A stretch of DNA of 64,000 nucleotides from Kangiella marina (lineage in GTDB: Bacteria > Pseudomonadota > Gammaproteobacteria > Enterobacterales > Kangiellaceae): positions 310,001 through 374,000 of the forward strand of contig NZ_BAABFV010000001.1 in the NCBI RefSeq assembly GCF_039541235.1, in the 5' to 3' direction. Both the position numbers and the translations under genes were made by a program. Of this stretch, positions 24,240 through 33,591 are shown one piece after another (position 1 is the first letter of the stretch; every line of letters begins with the position of its first letter). The notes beneath the pieces are model-generated. The model saw nothing but the letters and a program-made list of their open reading frames with translations. It did no database searches and was not told where the DNA came from.

Positions 24240-25370
24240 TTATTCAGAGGCCTTCCAACTATTACAATAATCCGGATTCTCAACCCCAGCCATCGCATCG
24301 CCCACTTCCAATGCATCACGCGTATCCAGCATCACCGCAACCTCATCGGTTTCCTTCTTAGCATGCTTGCGCCCTGCTTCGAAAGCTTTTGGATGTGGCC
24401 CATGTGTAAAACCTGATGGATGGAACGTGACCATTCCGGCATCAATGTTATCACGGCTGAAGAAGTCGCCAGCGTGATAGAACAAGACTTCATCGAAGTC
24501 GTCATTGTTATGGTAGAACGGTACTTTTAATGCTCCAGGATCCGACTCAATCGGTCTTGGCACAAAAGTACAGACCACAAAACGGCTTGCAACAAAGGTT
24601 GTGTGTGCTGATGGCGGTAAGTGATAACGGTGCGACATCAACGGACGAATATCACGCCAGTTAATACGAACCACCGACAAATCACCATGCCAACCGATAG
24701 CGTCTAATGGCGAATAGTTGTATTGCACGCGCGACAGCTGACCACGACGCTTGATCTCAACCGCCCATGGCGTATCGTCTTGCTGTGCTTTGAACTTGTC
24801 GTTAATGCTTGGCACATCCAACATCGCAGGGTCAAAAATCGCCTGCGGGCCAACCAAACCTTTCTCAGGCAATTGGTAGCTATCGTTAGTCGCTTCGATT
24901 AACAACATCGTCATAGGCTCTTGTGGTTCAATGCGCCACATGGTGCCACGAGGAACGACCACATAGTCGCCCTCACGAATTTCCATATGACCATAATCAC
25001 AGAACAAGTCGCCTTGGCCTTTATGAATGAAGAACAACTCATCACCATCGCCATTGCGCGCCAAATTCATCATCGCTTCATTGCAGTTCCAAATACGGAA
25101 GCGGCAATGGGCGTTGTATAACAGGCTCTCTGCGCCCCAAGGTGAGTTGGAGTTTTTGTCCAACTCGTTGAGGTCAAAAGCGCGTGGACGCAACGGACCT
25201 TCCCACTTTTCCCACGCCGTCGGCGGGTTCTTGTGGTGGAAGTGAGCCGTTGGGCCAAAGAAACCGCTTCGCCCCGCCTCACGCTCGTAGGGTGCTTCTT
25301 CAGGTAGATCAGCGTGTGCTTGGCGAGAAATGGTTCCTTCCTTATGCGGGAAAGCAATCCATTTACGCAT
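24240..25370 (-). CDS. hmgA: Homogentisate 1,2-dioxygenase
   Basis: A non-haem iron dioxygenase (EC 1.13.11.5) that opens the ring of homogentisate to maleylacetoacetate. The 376-residue protein is shorter than the human or Pseudomonas type (about 430-445). It keeps the iron ligands His, Glu, His in VPFYHNNDDFDEVLFYHAGD and SGFTHGPHPKAFE. The cupin-like N-terminal half has GDELFFIHKGQGDLFCDYGHMEI, GDYVVVPRGTMWRI. It follows hppD by one base on the same strand, so the two are tightly coupled. Confidence 0.93.
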   Translation of the reverse strand: MRKWIAFPHKEGTISRQAHADLPEEAPYEREAGRSGFFGPTAHFHHKNPPTAWEKWEGPLRPRAFDLNELDKNSNSPWGAESLLYNAHCRFRIWNCNEAMMNLARNGDGDELFFIHKGQGDLFCDYGHMEIREGDYVVVPRGTMWRIEPQEPMTMLLIEATNDSYQLPEKGLVGPQAIFDPAMLDVPSINDKFKAQQDDTPWAVEIKRRGQLSRVQYNYSPLDAIGWHGDLSVVRINWRDIRPLMSHRYHLPPSAHTTFVASRFVVCTFVPRPIESDPGALKVPFYHNNDDFDEVLFYHAGDFFSRDNIDAGMVTFHPSGFTHGPHPKAFEAGRKHAKKETDEVAVMLDTRDALEVGDAMAGVENPDYCNSWKASE

Positions 25371-25371
25371 T

Positions 25372-26430
25372 TTAAATTACTCCACGTTTCTGTTGGTCTA
25401 GTTCGATAGACTCAAACAACGCCTTGAAGTTTCCTTCGCCGAAGCCTTGGTTACCTTTACGTTGAATAATTTCGAAGAAAATAGGACCAATCACAGTGTT
25501 AGTGAAAATCTGAAGCAAGATACCTTCTTCGTGATCCAAAGAACCATCGATCAAGATGCGGTTTTTACGCAACTTTTCTACATCTTCGTGATGCTCTGGA
25601 ATACGCTTTGGAATCATGTCGTAGTAAGTTTCCGGCGTATCCATGAATTCCATACCACCTTCACGAAGCTTCTCAATCGTGCCATAGATATCGTCAGTCG
25701 ATAACGCGATGTGCTGGATGCCTTCGCCATTATACTCTTTCAAGTACTCTTCGATTTGAGACTTGTCATCAGCAGATTCGTTAATAGGGATACGCAGCTT
25801 GTTGCAAGGACCTGTCATCGCCTTTGAGAACAAACCCGTTTGCTTACCAGCGATATCGAAATAACGAATTTCGCGGAAGTTTGCAATGTTTTCGTAGAAG
25901 GTTGCCCAAACATCCATGCCACCACGCTTAACGTTGTGCGTTAGGTGGTCAAGGATTTGTAGACCCATGCCACGAGGGAACTCTTCAACGCCTTCGTAGA
26001 AGTTGAAGTCATCTTGATAAATGTTGTTTTCTTTGCCCCACTTGTCGACGAAATACAATACCGAACCACCGATACCGTAAACGCCTGGGTGAGCGCTGTG
26101 CTCTTCTTTATCGAATGGCTTAGCGCCTTGTTCAACCGCATACTCGTACGCTTTTTGTGCATCTTCAACACGCCACGCCATCGCACAGGCACATGGACCA
26201 TGCTGCTGGCTGAACTCGTTGAAGTAGCCGTCAGTTTCGCCATTGATTAGGAAGTTAATGTCGCCTTGACGGTACAAGAACACTTCTTGTGATTTGTGCT
26301 TTGCAACTTCTGTAAAGCCTAAAAGTTCAAACAATTCTTTCAGCTTCTGAATACCTTCAGCATTCGGCGCAGAATATTCAACAAATTCAAAACCGTCAGT
26401 TCCAAGTGGGTTAAAAGTAGTATCAGTCAT
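25372..26430 (-). CDS. hppD: 4-Hydroxyphenylpyruvate dioxygenase
   Basis: HppD (EC 1.13.11.27) converts 4-hydroxyphenylpyruvate to homogentisate. The 352-residue protein has two vicinal-oxygen-chelate domains. Iron ligands are visible as His in LDHLTHNV, His in GIQHIALSTDDIY and Glu in GPIFFEIIQRKGNQGFGEGNF. It is the first gene of the hppD-hmgA-fahA-maiA operon. GAGGAG lies just upstream of the ATG. Confidence 0.96.
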   Translation of the reverse strand: MTDTTFNPLGTDGFEFVEYSAPNAEGIQKLKELFELLGFTEVAKHKSQEVFLYRQGDINFLINGETDGYFNEFSQQHGPCACAMAWRVEDAQKAYEYAVEQGAKPFDKEEHSAHPGVYGIGGSVLYFVDKWGKENNIYQDDFNFYEGVEEFPRGMGLQILDHLTHNVKRGGMDVWATFYENIANFREIRYFDIAGKQTGLFSKAMTGPCNKLRIPINESADDKSQIEEYLKEYNGEGIQHIALSTDDIYGTIEKLREGGMEFMDTPETYYDMIPKRIPEHHEDVEKLRKNRILIDGSLDHEEGILLQIFTNTVIGPIFFEIIQRKGNQGFGEGNFKALFESIELDQQKRGVI

Positions 26431-26758
26431 TTTATAAACTCCTCATTGTGAGGTGGAATTACGTTCCTTTTGATCCTGCTTATCCGCTCTCGAGATGTTC
26501 TCTTCAATGTTTACACGAACTAGATACGCAGCTTTAACGATCAAAAGACCAAATTAATAAAAAATAGGTATTCCTACGCTTTGCTCCATTGAGCGCGTAT
26601 TTGTGCCGCAACGATAAACGTTGGGATGAGTTGTTTATCTAATTTCAATAACATAAATTCAAAAATTAAAGCAATTTCAAGGCTTTATCTATCCCTCTAT
26701 TATGCAACAGCCCACGACATTTCACAATCTCGCGGGCTGCCAAATAAAGATTTAGGGC
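26431..26758. other. Intergenic region upstream of hppD
   Basis: This 328-base gap between hppD and phhA (both minus) must contain the hppD promoter, but I could not fix -35 and -10 hexamers with confidence. A stem at 26708-26739 (CAGCCCACGA with TCGCGGGCTG, one mismatch) lies 20 bases after the phhA stop. It could end phhA transcription, though no T tract follows on the minus strand. Confidence 0.6.
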
Positions 26759-27562
26759 CTAACTAGCTTTCTGCTCTTCCTTTGGTGGATAAAGCGGTTC
26801 ACGTAAACCAAGGCGCTTTGCCTCTTCCACCATGCCCATGACATCGCCATTTGCTAAATCAAAAAGCTGTTTGAAGTCTTCAATCACAAAGTACTTCGGT
26901 TGCATGATATCAATACGATATGGCGTACGTAGCATTTCAATCGGATCAAACGGCGCACGAATCACCTCAGGATCTTCTAAGCTGTGGGGCGTTTCACCAA
27001 TAGAAGAAAGAATACCACCACCATAAATACGATCACCTTGGCCAGTATTAATTAAGCCAAACTCAACCGTAAACCAATATAAGCGCGCTAAATAGACGCG
27101 GTCTTCTTTACTCGCTTCATAGCCAAGCTTGCCGTAAGCTGCTGTAAATTCAGCAAAATATGGATTGGTTAGCATCGCCGTATGACCATAGATCTCGTGA
27201 AATACGTCAGGCTCTTGTAAGTAATCCATCTCTTCACGAGTACGGATAAATGTCGCACAAGGGAACTTCTTATCAGCTAGTAGAGCAAAGAACTTATCGA
27301 AATTAATCAACGCCGGAACCCAGGCCACTTCCCAACCGGTTTCTTTACGCAAAACACTTGAGACTTCTTCAAGTTGAGGAATACGGTCTTTAGGAAGGTT
27401 AATTTTTTCAAGACCTTCGAAATACTCTGGGCAGGCACGACCTTCGATAAGCTTCTCTTGGCGAGCCATTAGCTCACTCCAGATCTGATGCTCCTCGTCG
27501 GTGTAATGAATAAAACCATCTTCGTCCATTGGACGTGCTTTATATTTTGTACCTTTAGCCAT
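26759..27562 (-). CDS. phhA: Phenylalanine 4-monooxygenase
   Basis: PhhA (EC 1.14.16.1) hydroxylates phenylalanine to tyrosine with tetrahydrobiopterin and Fe(II). The 267-residue protein matches the bacterial type. The iron ligands are the two His of PDVFHEIYGHTAML and the Glu of LYWFTVEFGLINTGQ. It feeds tyrosine into the adjacent hppD operon. The pterin recycling gene phhB and an aromatic aminotransferase are not in the window. Confidence 0.96.
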   Translation of the reverse strand: MAKGTKYKARPMDEDGFIHYTDEEHQIWSELMARQEKLIEGRACPEYFEGLEKINLPKDRIPQLEEVSSVLRKETGWEVAWVPALINFDKFFALLADKKFPCATFIRTREEMDYLQEPDVFHEIYGHTAMLTNPYFAEFTAAYGKLGYEASKEDRVYLARLYWFTVEFGLINTGQGDRIYGGGILSSIGETPHSLEDPEVIRAPFDPIEMLRTPYRIDIMQPKYFVIEDFKQLFDLANGDVMGMVEEAKRLGLREPLYPPKEEQKAS

Positions 27563-27960
27563 ATACCTACCTAAACTCTTTGTTGTAGTTACTCGCTGTA
27601 ACTAACTGTTGTGACTAGTTTGTGTTAATTGCGATGTTGCCAGTAACACATTATAACGCAACAAAACATTTTATCAGGTCTGATCCCTTTGTACCGACCT
27701 GAACGGCGCACACATTATTACAGTTCATGTCACAAAAACAAGTGCCTTTCACTGAAAAGCACGTCTGCAACACCCTACTTTGGTTAAAACTGTTTGAACT
27801 CTTTGAGTTTTAGATATCTAATTACTGAGAATGTTCAACAACGGTAAACTCGAAGCTACGACCACTCAAATTGGCAGTTATCTTACACTTCTTTACTCAA
27901 CGTTTTGAATATTTAGGCCATAATAGATTTTAAGTTTTACTTTAAGGATAGAATTCAACA
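27563..27960. other. Divergent control region phhA / slt
   Basis: A 398-base intergenic region. For phhA a -10 TATAAT lies on the minus strand at 27651-27656. A 12-base palindromic site, ATCAG-GT-CTGAT (27673-27684), sits where the -35 hexamer should be, and no TTGACA-like hexamer is present. For slt a TAATAG near 27920 could be a -10 but lacks a clear -35. Nothing else was recognised. Confidence 0.55.
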
Positions 27961-29907
27961 ATGCGGGTTACAGCTAACTTTCTTATAGCGTCCACTATCT
28001 CGTTAATTTCCTTCACATTTTCGTCGAAAGCTCAGTCTACTTATAGCACTGAACAGCTCGCTTTTTTGGCGGCTGAAAAAGCCTATGCGCATGGCGACTT
28101 GGTGAACTATAGAAAACTAAAACGTTCATTGAAGGACTACCCTTTATACCCCTACCTCGAGTATAAAGAACTGTTAAAGAAACTCGACGTGAAAAACCGT
28201 CCAGACATCGATGCGTTTATTACTACTTATGCAAACTCGCCCCTTGCAAGCAGTTTAAAACAGCAGTTTATCAATCAGTTAGCTGTTGATAAAAACTACA
28301 AACTGCTCCAAGAGTATTATTCTTACGGTCGCGATGCCAAGCTTGACTGCAAAATCCTCATTAATAAGCTGACCCAAGGAAGCACTATAAAAGAGCTACA
28401 TGATGATGTTGAAGATTTGTGGAGCGTTCCAAAGTCACAACCTAAAGAGTGTGACACTGTTTTTCAAAAATGGATCGACTCAGGCGCCGTCAATCACAAC
28501 ATTGCTTATCACCGCTTCTATCGTACAGCACACGAGGGCTCGATAGGCTTGTTAAAGTATCTGGAGCGCTTCTTAGATCATGATAAACGATACATTGTTG
28601 ACCTATGGGTAAAAGCCAAGAAAGACCCTGGCGTAGTCAATCGCAGAAACTTTTTCCCCGCTAGAGATGCCAACCTGGAAGCTCCGATTTTGGTTTTCGC
28701 CATGCAGCGTTTATCTTGGGACGACCGTAATAAAGCCTATAAAGTATGGCAGCGCACAAAAAATAGAATTCCGTTATCACAAAACCACGTTGACGATATT
28801 GAAAGAACGCTGTTTCTAGCCCTCGCCACGGAAAATAATCCGAAAGCGCTTGATTGGCTTGATAAGAATCACTTGAATAAGTTTATTACCGATGAGCTGG
28901 TTAATCATTGGAAACTAGCGGTATTACTACGAAATGAGCGCTGGGAAACGATAAAAGAGCTCTATTCATTGCTGCCAATAAATCAACAAAAAAGTCATCA
29001 GTGGCAGTACTGGACGGCAATTGCACAGCAAAAAACGGGAGAGCAAGAAGAGTCGGCGCTGACTCTGAAATTATTAGCAGAAGAGCGTGACTACTATGGA
29101 TACCTTGCAGCAACTCGGTTAAAGCAACCTTTAAAACTTAACCATGTTGCTCTTAAGTTACCTCCGGACGTACTGAAGCGTGTCGAGGAAAGCGACAATG
29201 TAAAGCGCGCCAAAGAGTTGTTTGAGTTAGAGCGCTACATAAATGCTACGCGTGAGTGGCGAACTCAAATCAGTCGTATGAACTCAGACGAGGAAATACA
29301 AGCGGCGTCCCAGTTCGCGCACTCATGGGGATGGTACAACCAGGGTATCGTTACCATTGCCAAATCGAAATTCTGGGATGAGACTGACATTCGATTCCCA
29401 ACCGCCTTCAAGGAAAGCTATATCAAAATGGCAAAGAAAGTAAATTTACCGCCTCAATGGCTTATGGGCGTATCGCGTCAAGAAAGTGCCTATGGTCCTT
29501 TAGCAGTTTCACCTGCGGGAGCTTACGGATTAATGCAAGTGATGCCTGCGACTGCAAGATCCTATTCAAGAAAATTTAATATTCCTTATTCAACGCGCCG
29601 CGACTTGTTGAAACCACACGTTAACATTGAGGTTGGCAGTCACTACTTAGGATTACGTTACAAGCAACTGGGACAGAACCCCATCTACGCCTCCGCCGCT
29701 TATAACGCCGGTAAGCATCGCATTGATGAGTGGAAACCTTTTGGACGCCATCCAACAGAAGTTTGGATCGAAAGTATTCCTTACACCGAAACCAGAGATT
29801 ACATCAAAAAAGTGATGACTTATCGTGCTATTTACGCACTAAAGCTTGGGGTCGATGACGATATTTTTGAGTATATCTTGAGTACTGAAACGGGTGGAGA
29901 TATTTAG
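27961..29907 (+). CDS. slt: Soluble lytic murein transglycosylase (Slt70 type)
   Basis: Slt cleaves the MurNAc-GlcNAc bond of peptidoglycan with formation of 1,6-anhydro ends (EC 4.2.2.n1), in the periplasm. The 648-residue length matches E. coli Slt70 (645). There is an N-terminal signal peptide (about 1-25), a long alpha-superhelical U and L region, and the C-terminal lysozyme-like domain. In that domain the catalytic Glu lies in GVSRQESAYGP, followed by AGAYGLMQVMPATA and YASAAYNAGKHRIDEW. It is monocistronic with a terminator at 29917-29947. Confidence 0.95.
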   Translation: MRVTANFLIASTISLISFTFSSKAQSTYSTEQLAFLAAEKAYAHGDLVNYRKLKRSLKDYPLYPYLEYKELLKKLDVKNRPDIDAFITTYANSPLASSLKQQFINQLAVDKNYKLLQEYYSYGRDAKLDCKILINKLTQGSTIKELHDDVEDLWSVPKSQPKECDTVFQKWIDSGAVNHNIAYHRFYRTAHEGSIGLLKYLERFLDHDKRYIVDLWVKAKKDPGVVNRRNFFPARDANLEAPILVFAMQRLSWDDRNKAYKVWQRTKNRIPLSQNHVDDIERTLFLALATENNPKALDWLDKNHLNKFITDELVNHWKLAVLLRNERWETIKELYSLLPINQQKSHQWQYWTAIAQQKTGEQEESALTLKLLAEERDYYGYLAATRLKQPLKLNHVALKLPPDVLKRVEESDNVKRAKELFELERYINATREWRTQISRMNSDEEIQAASQFAHSWGWYNQGIVTIAKSKFWDETDIRFPTAFKESYIKMAKKVNLPPQWLMGVSRQESAYGPLAVSPAGAYGLMQVMPATARSYSRKFNIPYSTRRDLLKPHVNIEVGSHYLGLRYKQLGQNPIYASAAYNAGKHRIDEWKPFGRHPTEVWIESIPYTETRDYIKKVMTYRAIYALKLGVDDDIFEYILSTETGGDI

Positions 29908-29916
29908 CTCGTGCAT

Positions 29917-29947
29917 AAAAAAGCCCAGTAACTCGCTGGGCTTTTTT
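29917..29947. terminator. Bidirectional terminator after slt
   Basis: GCCCAG and CTGGGC pair around a seven-base loop (29929-29935), flanked by six A residues and six T residues. It is shared with the convergent gene at 29962. Confidence 0.92.
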
Positions 29948-29961
29948 GATTAAGCTTTAGA

Positions 29962-31188
29962 TTAAAAATAACGCTCAAAAGTCACTGACACATAATCATC
30001 ATTTCTAAAGGGATAGAGCAAACTTGAATTAGGGCCTTGATCTTCATCCACGCTAAACAATCTTGCTTCCAAAATCATCTTCCAATCATCCCCTAAACGA
30101 CGACTGGCCTCTAAATTCACAAAGCTTTGCTCGTCAGCATAAGACATTGCGAGCAAAGCATCGGTAGATTGAATATCGTTAAGCGCAAGGCGAAAACCCA
30201 ACACTCCGACATCTTGCTGCTGATAACCGCCTGGCAAGGTCTCTCTTGAATCATGCTGGTATTCCATAATCATCCCTAAATCTGCTCCACTTTCAGTAAC
30301 GCCAAAAAACGTATACTCAAAACCGCCAACCGCGGCCCAGTAGCGATCTTCATTAAACCCCGAGCGACTCATGGCCTCTAGCTTCCATAACCAAGCTCCT
30401 TTTGTTGCTTGAACGTCTAAGCTCGTTTGATCGATAGTGACGTATAATGGACGCAACATGGGTTGTACTGGATTGGTTGAGTCAACAACAAACAAAGGCT
30501 CTCGGCTCGTACCTGAAAAGTGTGACAAACCAATATCCCAGTCACCAATCCACTTAGACCAACGAATCGCACCATCCAGTCTCTGCTTACCGTCTTCGTC
30601 TGCATAAATCGGGTTATCCTCATCCACCGCTAATGGGAAGCGGAAACGCCCTTCTTCGCCAGCAAACGTGCGCTCTCTTGATCCTGGCAAAACAAATAGT
30701 TCCAATAAACCAAAGTCCTGCTCCGTCGATAGCACCACCATCTGCTGTCCTAGCTTATCTTCACCATCAATATTCTCGACAAAGTCCGTTTGGTTGATCA
30801 CATCAACTAAATGTTGAGATTCAGCGACCCCCCAAAACACTTTGCTGACGCCAGCCTTAAGTTCCCATTGGTCACCCACATAACGAACCATCAGCTCACG
30901 AATATCCGCATGGCTGCGCTCATCATCTAAACTGTCCCAGCGCAGAAACGGTTTAAACACGATACTCCAGTCGGTGTCTTCCCAGCGATGATAAAATTCT
31001 GGCTCTAAAGCGACAGAAAACTCGCCCTGTTCCTGGCCAAAGTCACCCTCCTCAAAAAAGTAACGCCCTTCAGTCGATACTACGCCACTCCACTCAGCAG
31101 CACTCGATACAGGCTGGCCAATAAAAGACGTTAAAAATAAAGTAGTTAAGATTAATCCCTTTGTAGTCATAGTCATTTTCTTCGACAT
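29962..31188 (-). CDS. Outer-membrane beta-barrel protein, family unassigned
   Basis: The protein has a signal peptide (MTTKGLILTTLFLTSFIGQPVSSAAE). Alternating amphipathic strands follow (FSVALEPEFYHRW, WSIVFKPFLRWDSL, WELKAGVSKVFWGVAES, GVLGFRLALNDI, WKMILEARLF) and the C-terminus is aromatic (VTFERYF), as recognised by the BAM machinery. It looks like a porin or channel of the outer membrane. I do not recognise the substrate or family. The frame extends upstream to a GTG at 31230, but that would put a non-signal segment before the signal peptide. Starts at 31188 or a few codons later are more likely, and the ribosome-binding site is weak. Confidence 0.78.
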   Translation of the reverse strand: MSKKMTMTTKGLILTTLFLTSFIGQPVSSAAEWSGVVSTEGRYFFEEGDFGQEQGEFSVALEPEFYHRWEDTDWSIVFKPFLRWDSLDDERSHADIRELMVRYVGDQWELKAGVSKVFWGVAESQHLVDVINQTDFVENIDGEDKLGQQMVVLSTEQDFGLLELFVLPGSRERTFAGEEGRFRFPLAVDEDNPIYADEDGKQRLDGAIRWSKWIGDWDIGLSHFSGTSREPLFVVDSTNPVQPMLRPLYVTIDQTSLDVQATKGAWLWKLEAMSRSGFNEDRYWAAVGGFEYTFFGVTESGADLGMIMEYQHDSRETLPGGYQQQDVGVLGFRLALNDIQSTDALLAMSYADEQSFVNLEASRRLGDDWKMILEARLFSVDEDQGPNSSLLYPFRNDDYVSVTFERYF

Positions 31189-31379
31189 ACCAGTTGGTCT
31201 GTTTAATGCAAGCATTGTAGGAAATAACACCAGAAATTACTACTGAACTAAAAAAATATCTCTTCTAAAAATCAGAACTGCTAGACAATTACCCGATCTG
31301 TCATCGTGCATTTTTTAACCGTTGTGTTACTCTAAATAGTACTAAAGTAGCAAGCAAACCCTTGCTACTAGGAGGATTG

Positions 31380-31670
31380 ATGGCACAAGCAATAAACCCA
31401 GAAAGAGGCCACTGGTATAAAAGACTCGATCTTGATGAAAGTTTTGAAGTTGTGGCGATTGACCGCGACGACGAGTGTATTGAAATTCAATATTACAGCG
31501 GCGAAGTGGAAGAACTCGATCAAGCAAGCTGGGATTTACTAGACATTGCGCCTGTCGCCCCGCCCGATAATTGGAGCGGTGCTTTTGGTACGGATAACCG
31601 GGTTGAACTAGACTTTCAAGCTGACTCGTTAGAATCAGCACTAAACATGATGGACAGAAAAAACTCTTAA
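31380..31670 (+). CDS. Conserved small acidic protein (DUF6763-like)
   Basis: A 96-residue protein from the ATG at 31380, which has AGGAGG at 31370-31375. The frame opens further upstream at 31362, but that start would contain the ribosome-binding site. The first half (WYKRLDLDESFEVVAIDRDDECIEIQYYSGEVEELD) resembles small proteins of unknown function widespread in gammaproteobacteria, which I tentatively link to DUF6763 from memory. It has no signal peptide or membrane segment and so is cytoplasmic. No function is proposed. Confidence 0.75.
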   Translation: MAQAINPERGHWYKRLDLDESFEVVAIDRDDECIEIQYYSGEVEELDQASWDLLDIAPVAPPDNWSGAFGTDNRVELDFQADSLESALNMMDRKNS

Positions 31671-31845
31671 GAGCCCTCAAGCCTCTCCAACCTCCACAGG
31701 TATCGACCTGCTTTAAATAACAAAAACGTATTCGCCTGCTAACTCGGTCCTAATAGTTAAGCTGATGGACATTCGTTCTGTGATTGGGTACATTCAAGCA
31801 CTGTAATGGTACAAATATCAAAGTCAGCTCCAAAGGGATTTCACC

Positions 31846-33591
31846 TTGAAAAAAACAAAACTTACTCATCAATACAGTTTTGCGTATGCGATCGCATTTG
31901 CTGTCGTTTTGATCGTGGTAAATTTTGTCTTTTATCGTTCTCTGGAAGACACCCATAAAATACAACAGAAAAAATTGTGTGACCTGATTATCGCGAGCTT
32001 CACCCCAGGTATCGAGTATGGCTTAAGTTTTGGTAATACCAGTGATCTACAACACACGCTATACCCGCTTAGAAATAACCCTGAAATTGCCTTGATACAA
32101 ATCATTGATAATCAAGGCACCGTAGTATCTCAAGTTGATAACCGCGGCTTAATCGGTATGTCGCAAAACATTGATTTACCGACCGTTGATAAAGATATTT
32201 CTCAAACACTAAGTTCAGGTGTTCAAGGCTCATTCTCAGAGCAGCTTATACAAAGTGCTCAAAACGAAAAAAGACGTTTAGGACAGCTTAAAATAGCGAC
32301 AACGCCTTATCGTTATAGCAGAGCTTATGATGGTATAACTCACCTTTTTATTAACTTAGCAATTATCCTCCCGCTGGCTTTATTTTGGCTATTCCTTAAG
32401 GTTAGACAAAACCAACAATCTAAAGTCGTTAGGAAGATCACCGCTCAACTTAATAACCCGGAAAGCTACAAAGACTTTAAAGAGAACCTGAGAACTGCCG
32501 AAGGAACTGACCTGCTTACAGCAGTGGAAAATCAAGTGATCAAAACCCAAGGGTTAAGGCATAAACTCAACATGCTTAAAACTGAGGTTCAAAAGGCTCG
32601 ACTTGATGCTAACACGGAACTTCACGAGTTTATTGGCTTTATCACTCAACAAGACTTCAATAGCTCCATCAATAATTTGATGATGTTTTATGAGATCATA
32701 AAGCGTCCCATCGATCAAACTAGAGCAGCCGTTTGGTGCAGAGATTTACTCTCTCAGTCAGTGGTAGAACTGTCTAGTGAAGCCAAAAATAGGAACACCC
32801 TAATTCAAGAATCTTTCAGCGGAAACAGGATGAACCACCAAGTCCATGTTGATCAAAAAGCTTTCAAGCAGATGCTGAGACTACTGCTTCAACAGCTTAT
32901 TACAATTTGTGAGGGAGAAACGCTAAATATTCACTTTGACCTACGTCAAGACTATCAGGATATAGCAAACCTCCGAATCTCCTTTTCTTCTGAAGCTGAA
33001 CTTTTCAAAAAAGCTCTTGAAAGGCAGAGCTTATTCCAGTTTATAGAAGAGCTTCCTGTGACAGTGCACAGCAACAACATTCAACTGATTTCAGCCAAGC
33101 ATCTACTGAAAAAATTTGGTGGCGAGTATTTATACTTTAGTGATGAAATTCGTTTCGAAATGCCTTTAAACACACTGTCTCAGACGGATAAGAAATCTCA
33201 ACCAGAGCCCATAGTCCCACTGGGAATTAATCTGAGCGTATTAGTTTACGACTCAGACCCAATCGACAAAATGGTTTTAATTGGCTACTTAACAAAGCTC
33301 GGTGTCACCGTTGATAAAGCAACAACTAAGCAAGTAGTCGTACAAAAATTGCGCCATGACAGTTACGATGCCATCATTGTAAACTCAGACTTTCTAAGTG
33401 ATGACGCGTCATTTGCACTAAACAATTTCTTAGAAGAAATTGAGCAGCTAGAAACCAAACCGGACGTTATTATTGTGAGTCATGATCACAGCGTTATAGA
33501 AACGGAGGCGTTTGGAAAGTTAGGCTCGGCTCAGTTTATCACTAAGCCGGTTGACCCACGAAAACTCGGTAAAACGCTATCAAGCCTGTAA
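31846..33591 (+). CDS. Degenerate hybrid sensor kinase (pseudokinase with pseudo-receiver)
   Basis: The 581-residue protein has the layout of a BarA-type hybrid kinase. There is a TM helix at about 13-30, an extracytoplasmic domain (GIEYGLSFGNTSDLQHTLYPL), a second TM at about 165-186, a coiled HisKA-like helix, an ATPase-like region and a C-terminal receiver (about 463-581). Key residues are lost. The H-box position reads FITQQDFNSSINN with Gln268 where the phospho-accepting His should be. N- and G-box motifs are not recognisable. The receiver has Asn513 (YDAIIVNSD) at the phospho-acceptor Asp, while the acidic pocket (VYDSDP) and Lys567 (ITKP) remain. It is an intact frame, so a non-enzymatic scaffold or regulator is more likely than decay. 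No partner gene is adjacent. The start may be TTG at 31846, with AAAGGG 17-22 bases upstream. Confidence 0.8.
   Translation: MKKTKLTHQYSFAYAIAFAVVLIVVNFVFYRSLEDTHKIQQKKLCDLIIASFTPGIEYGLSFGNTSDLQHTLYPLRNNPEIALIQIIDNQGTVVSQVDNRGLIGMSQNIDLPTVDKDISQTLSSGVQGSFSEQLIQSAQNEKRRLGQLKIATTPYRYSRAYDGITHLFINLAIILPLALFWLFLKVRQNQQSKVVRKITAQLNNPESYKDFKENLRTAEGTDLLTAVENQVIKTQGLRHKLNMLKTEVQKARLDANTELHEFIGFITQQDFNSSINNLMMFYEIIKRPIDQTRAAVWCRDLLSQSVVELSSEAKNRNTLIQESFSGNRMNHQVHVDQKAFKQMLRLLLQQLITICEGETLNIHFDLRQDYQDIANLRISFSSEAELFKKALERQSLFQFIEELPVTVHSNNIQLISAKHLLKKFGGEYLYFSDEIRFEMPLNTLSQTDKKSQPEPIVPLGINLSVLVYDSDPIDKMVLIGYLTKLGVTVDKATTKQVVVQKLRHDSYDAIIVNSDFLSDDASFALNNFLEEIEQLETKPDVIIVSHDHSVIETEAFGKLGSAQFITKPVDPRKLGKTLSSL

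Noticed and set aside
27871-27887. Possible sigma-54 promoter (TTGGCAGTTATCTTACA)
   Set aside because: The -24 part is fair but the essential GC at -12 is missing (TTACA instead of TTGCA).
31189-31230. Upstream extension of the outer-membrane barrel gene
   Set aside because: A GTG start at 31230 would place 14 extra residues before a good signal peptide, with no better ribosome-binding site.
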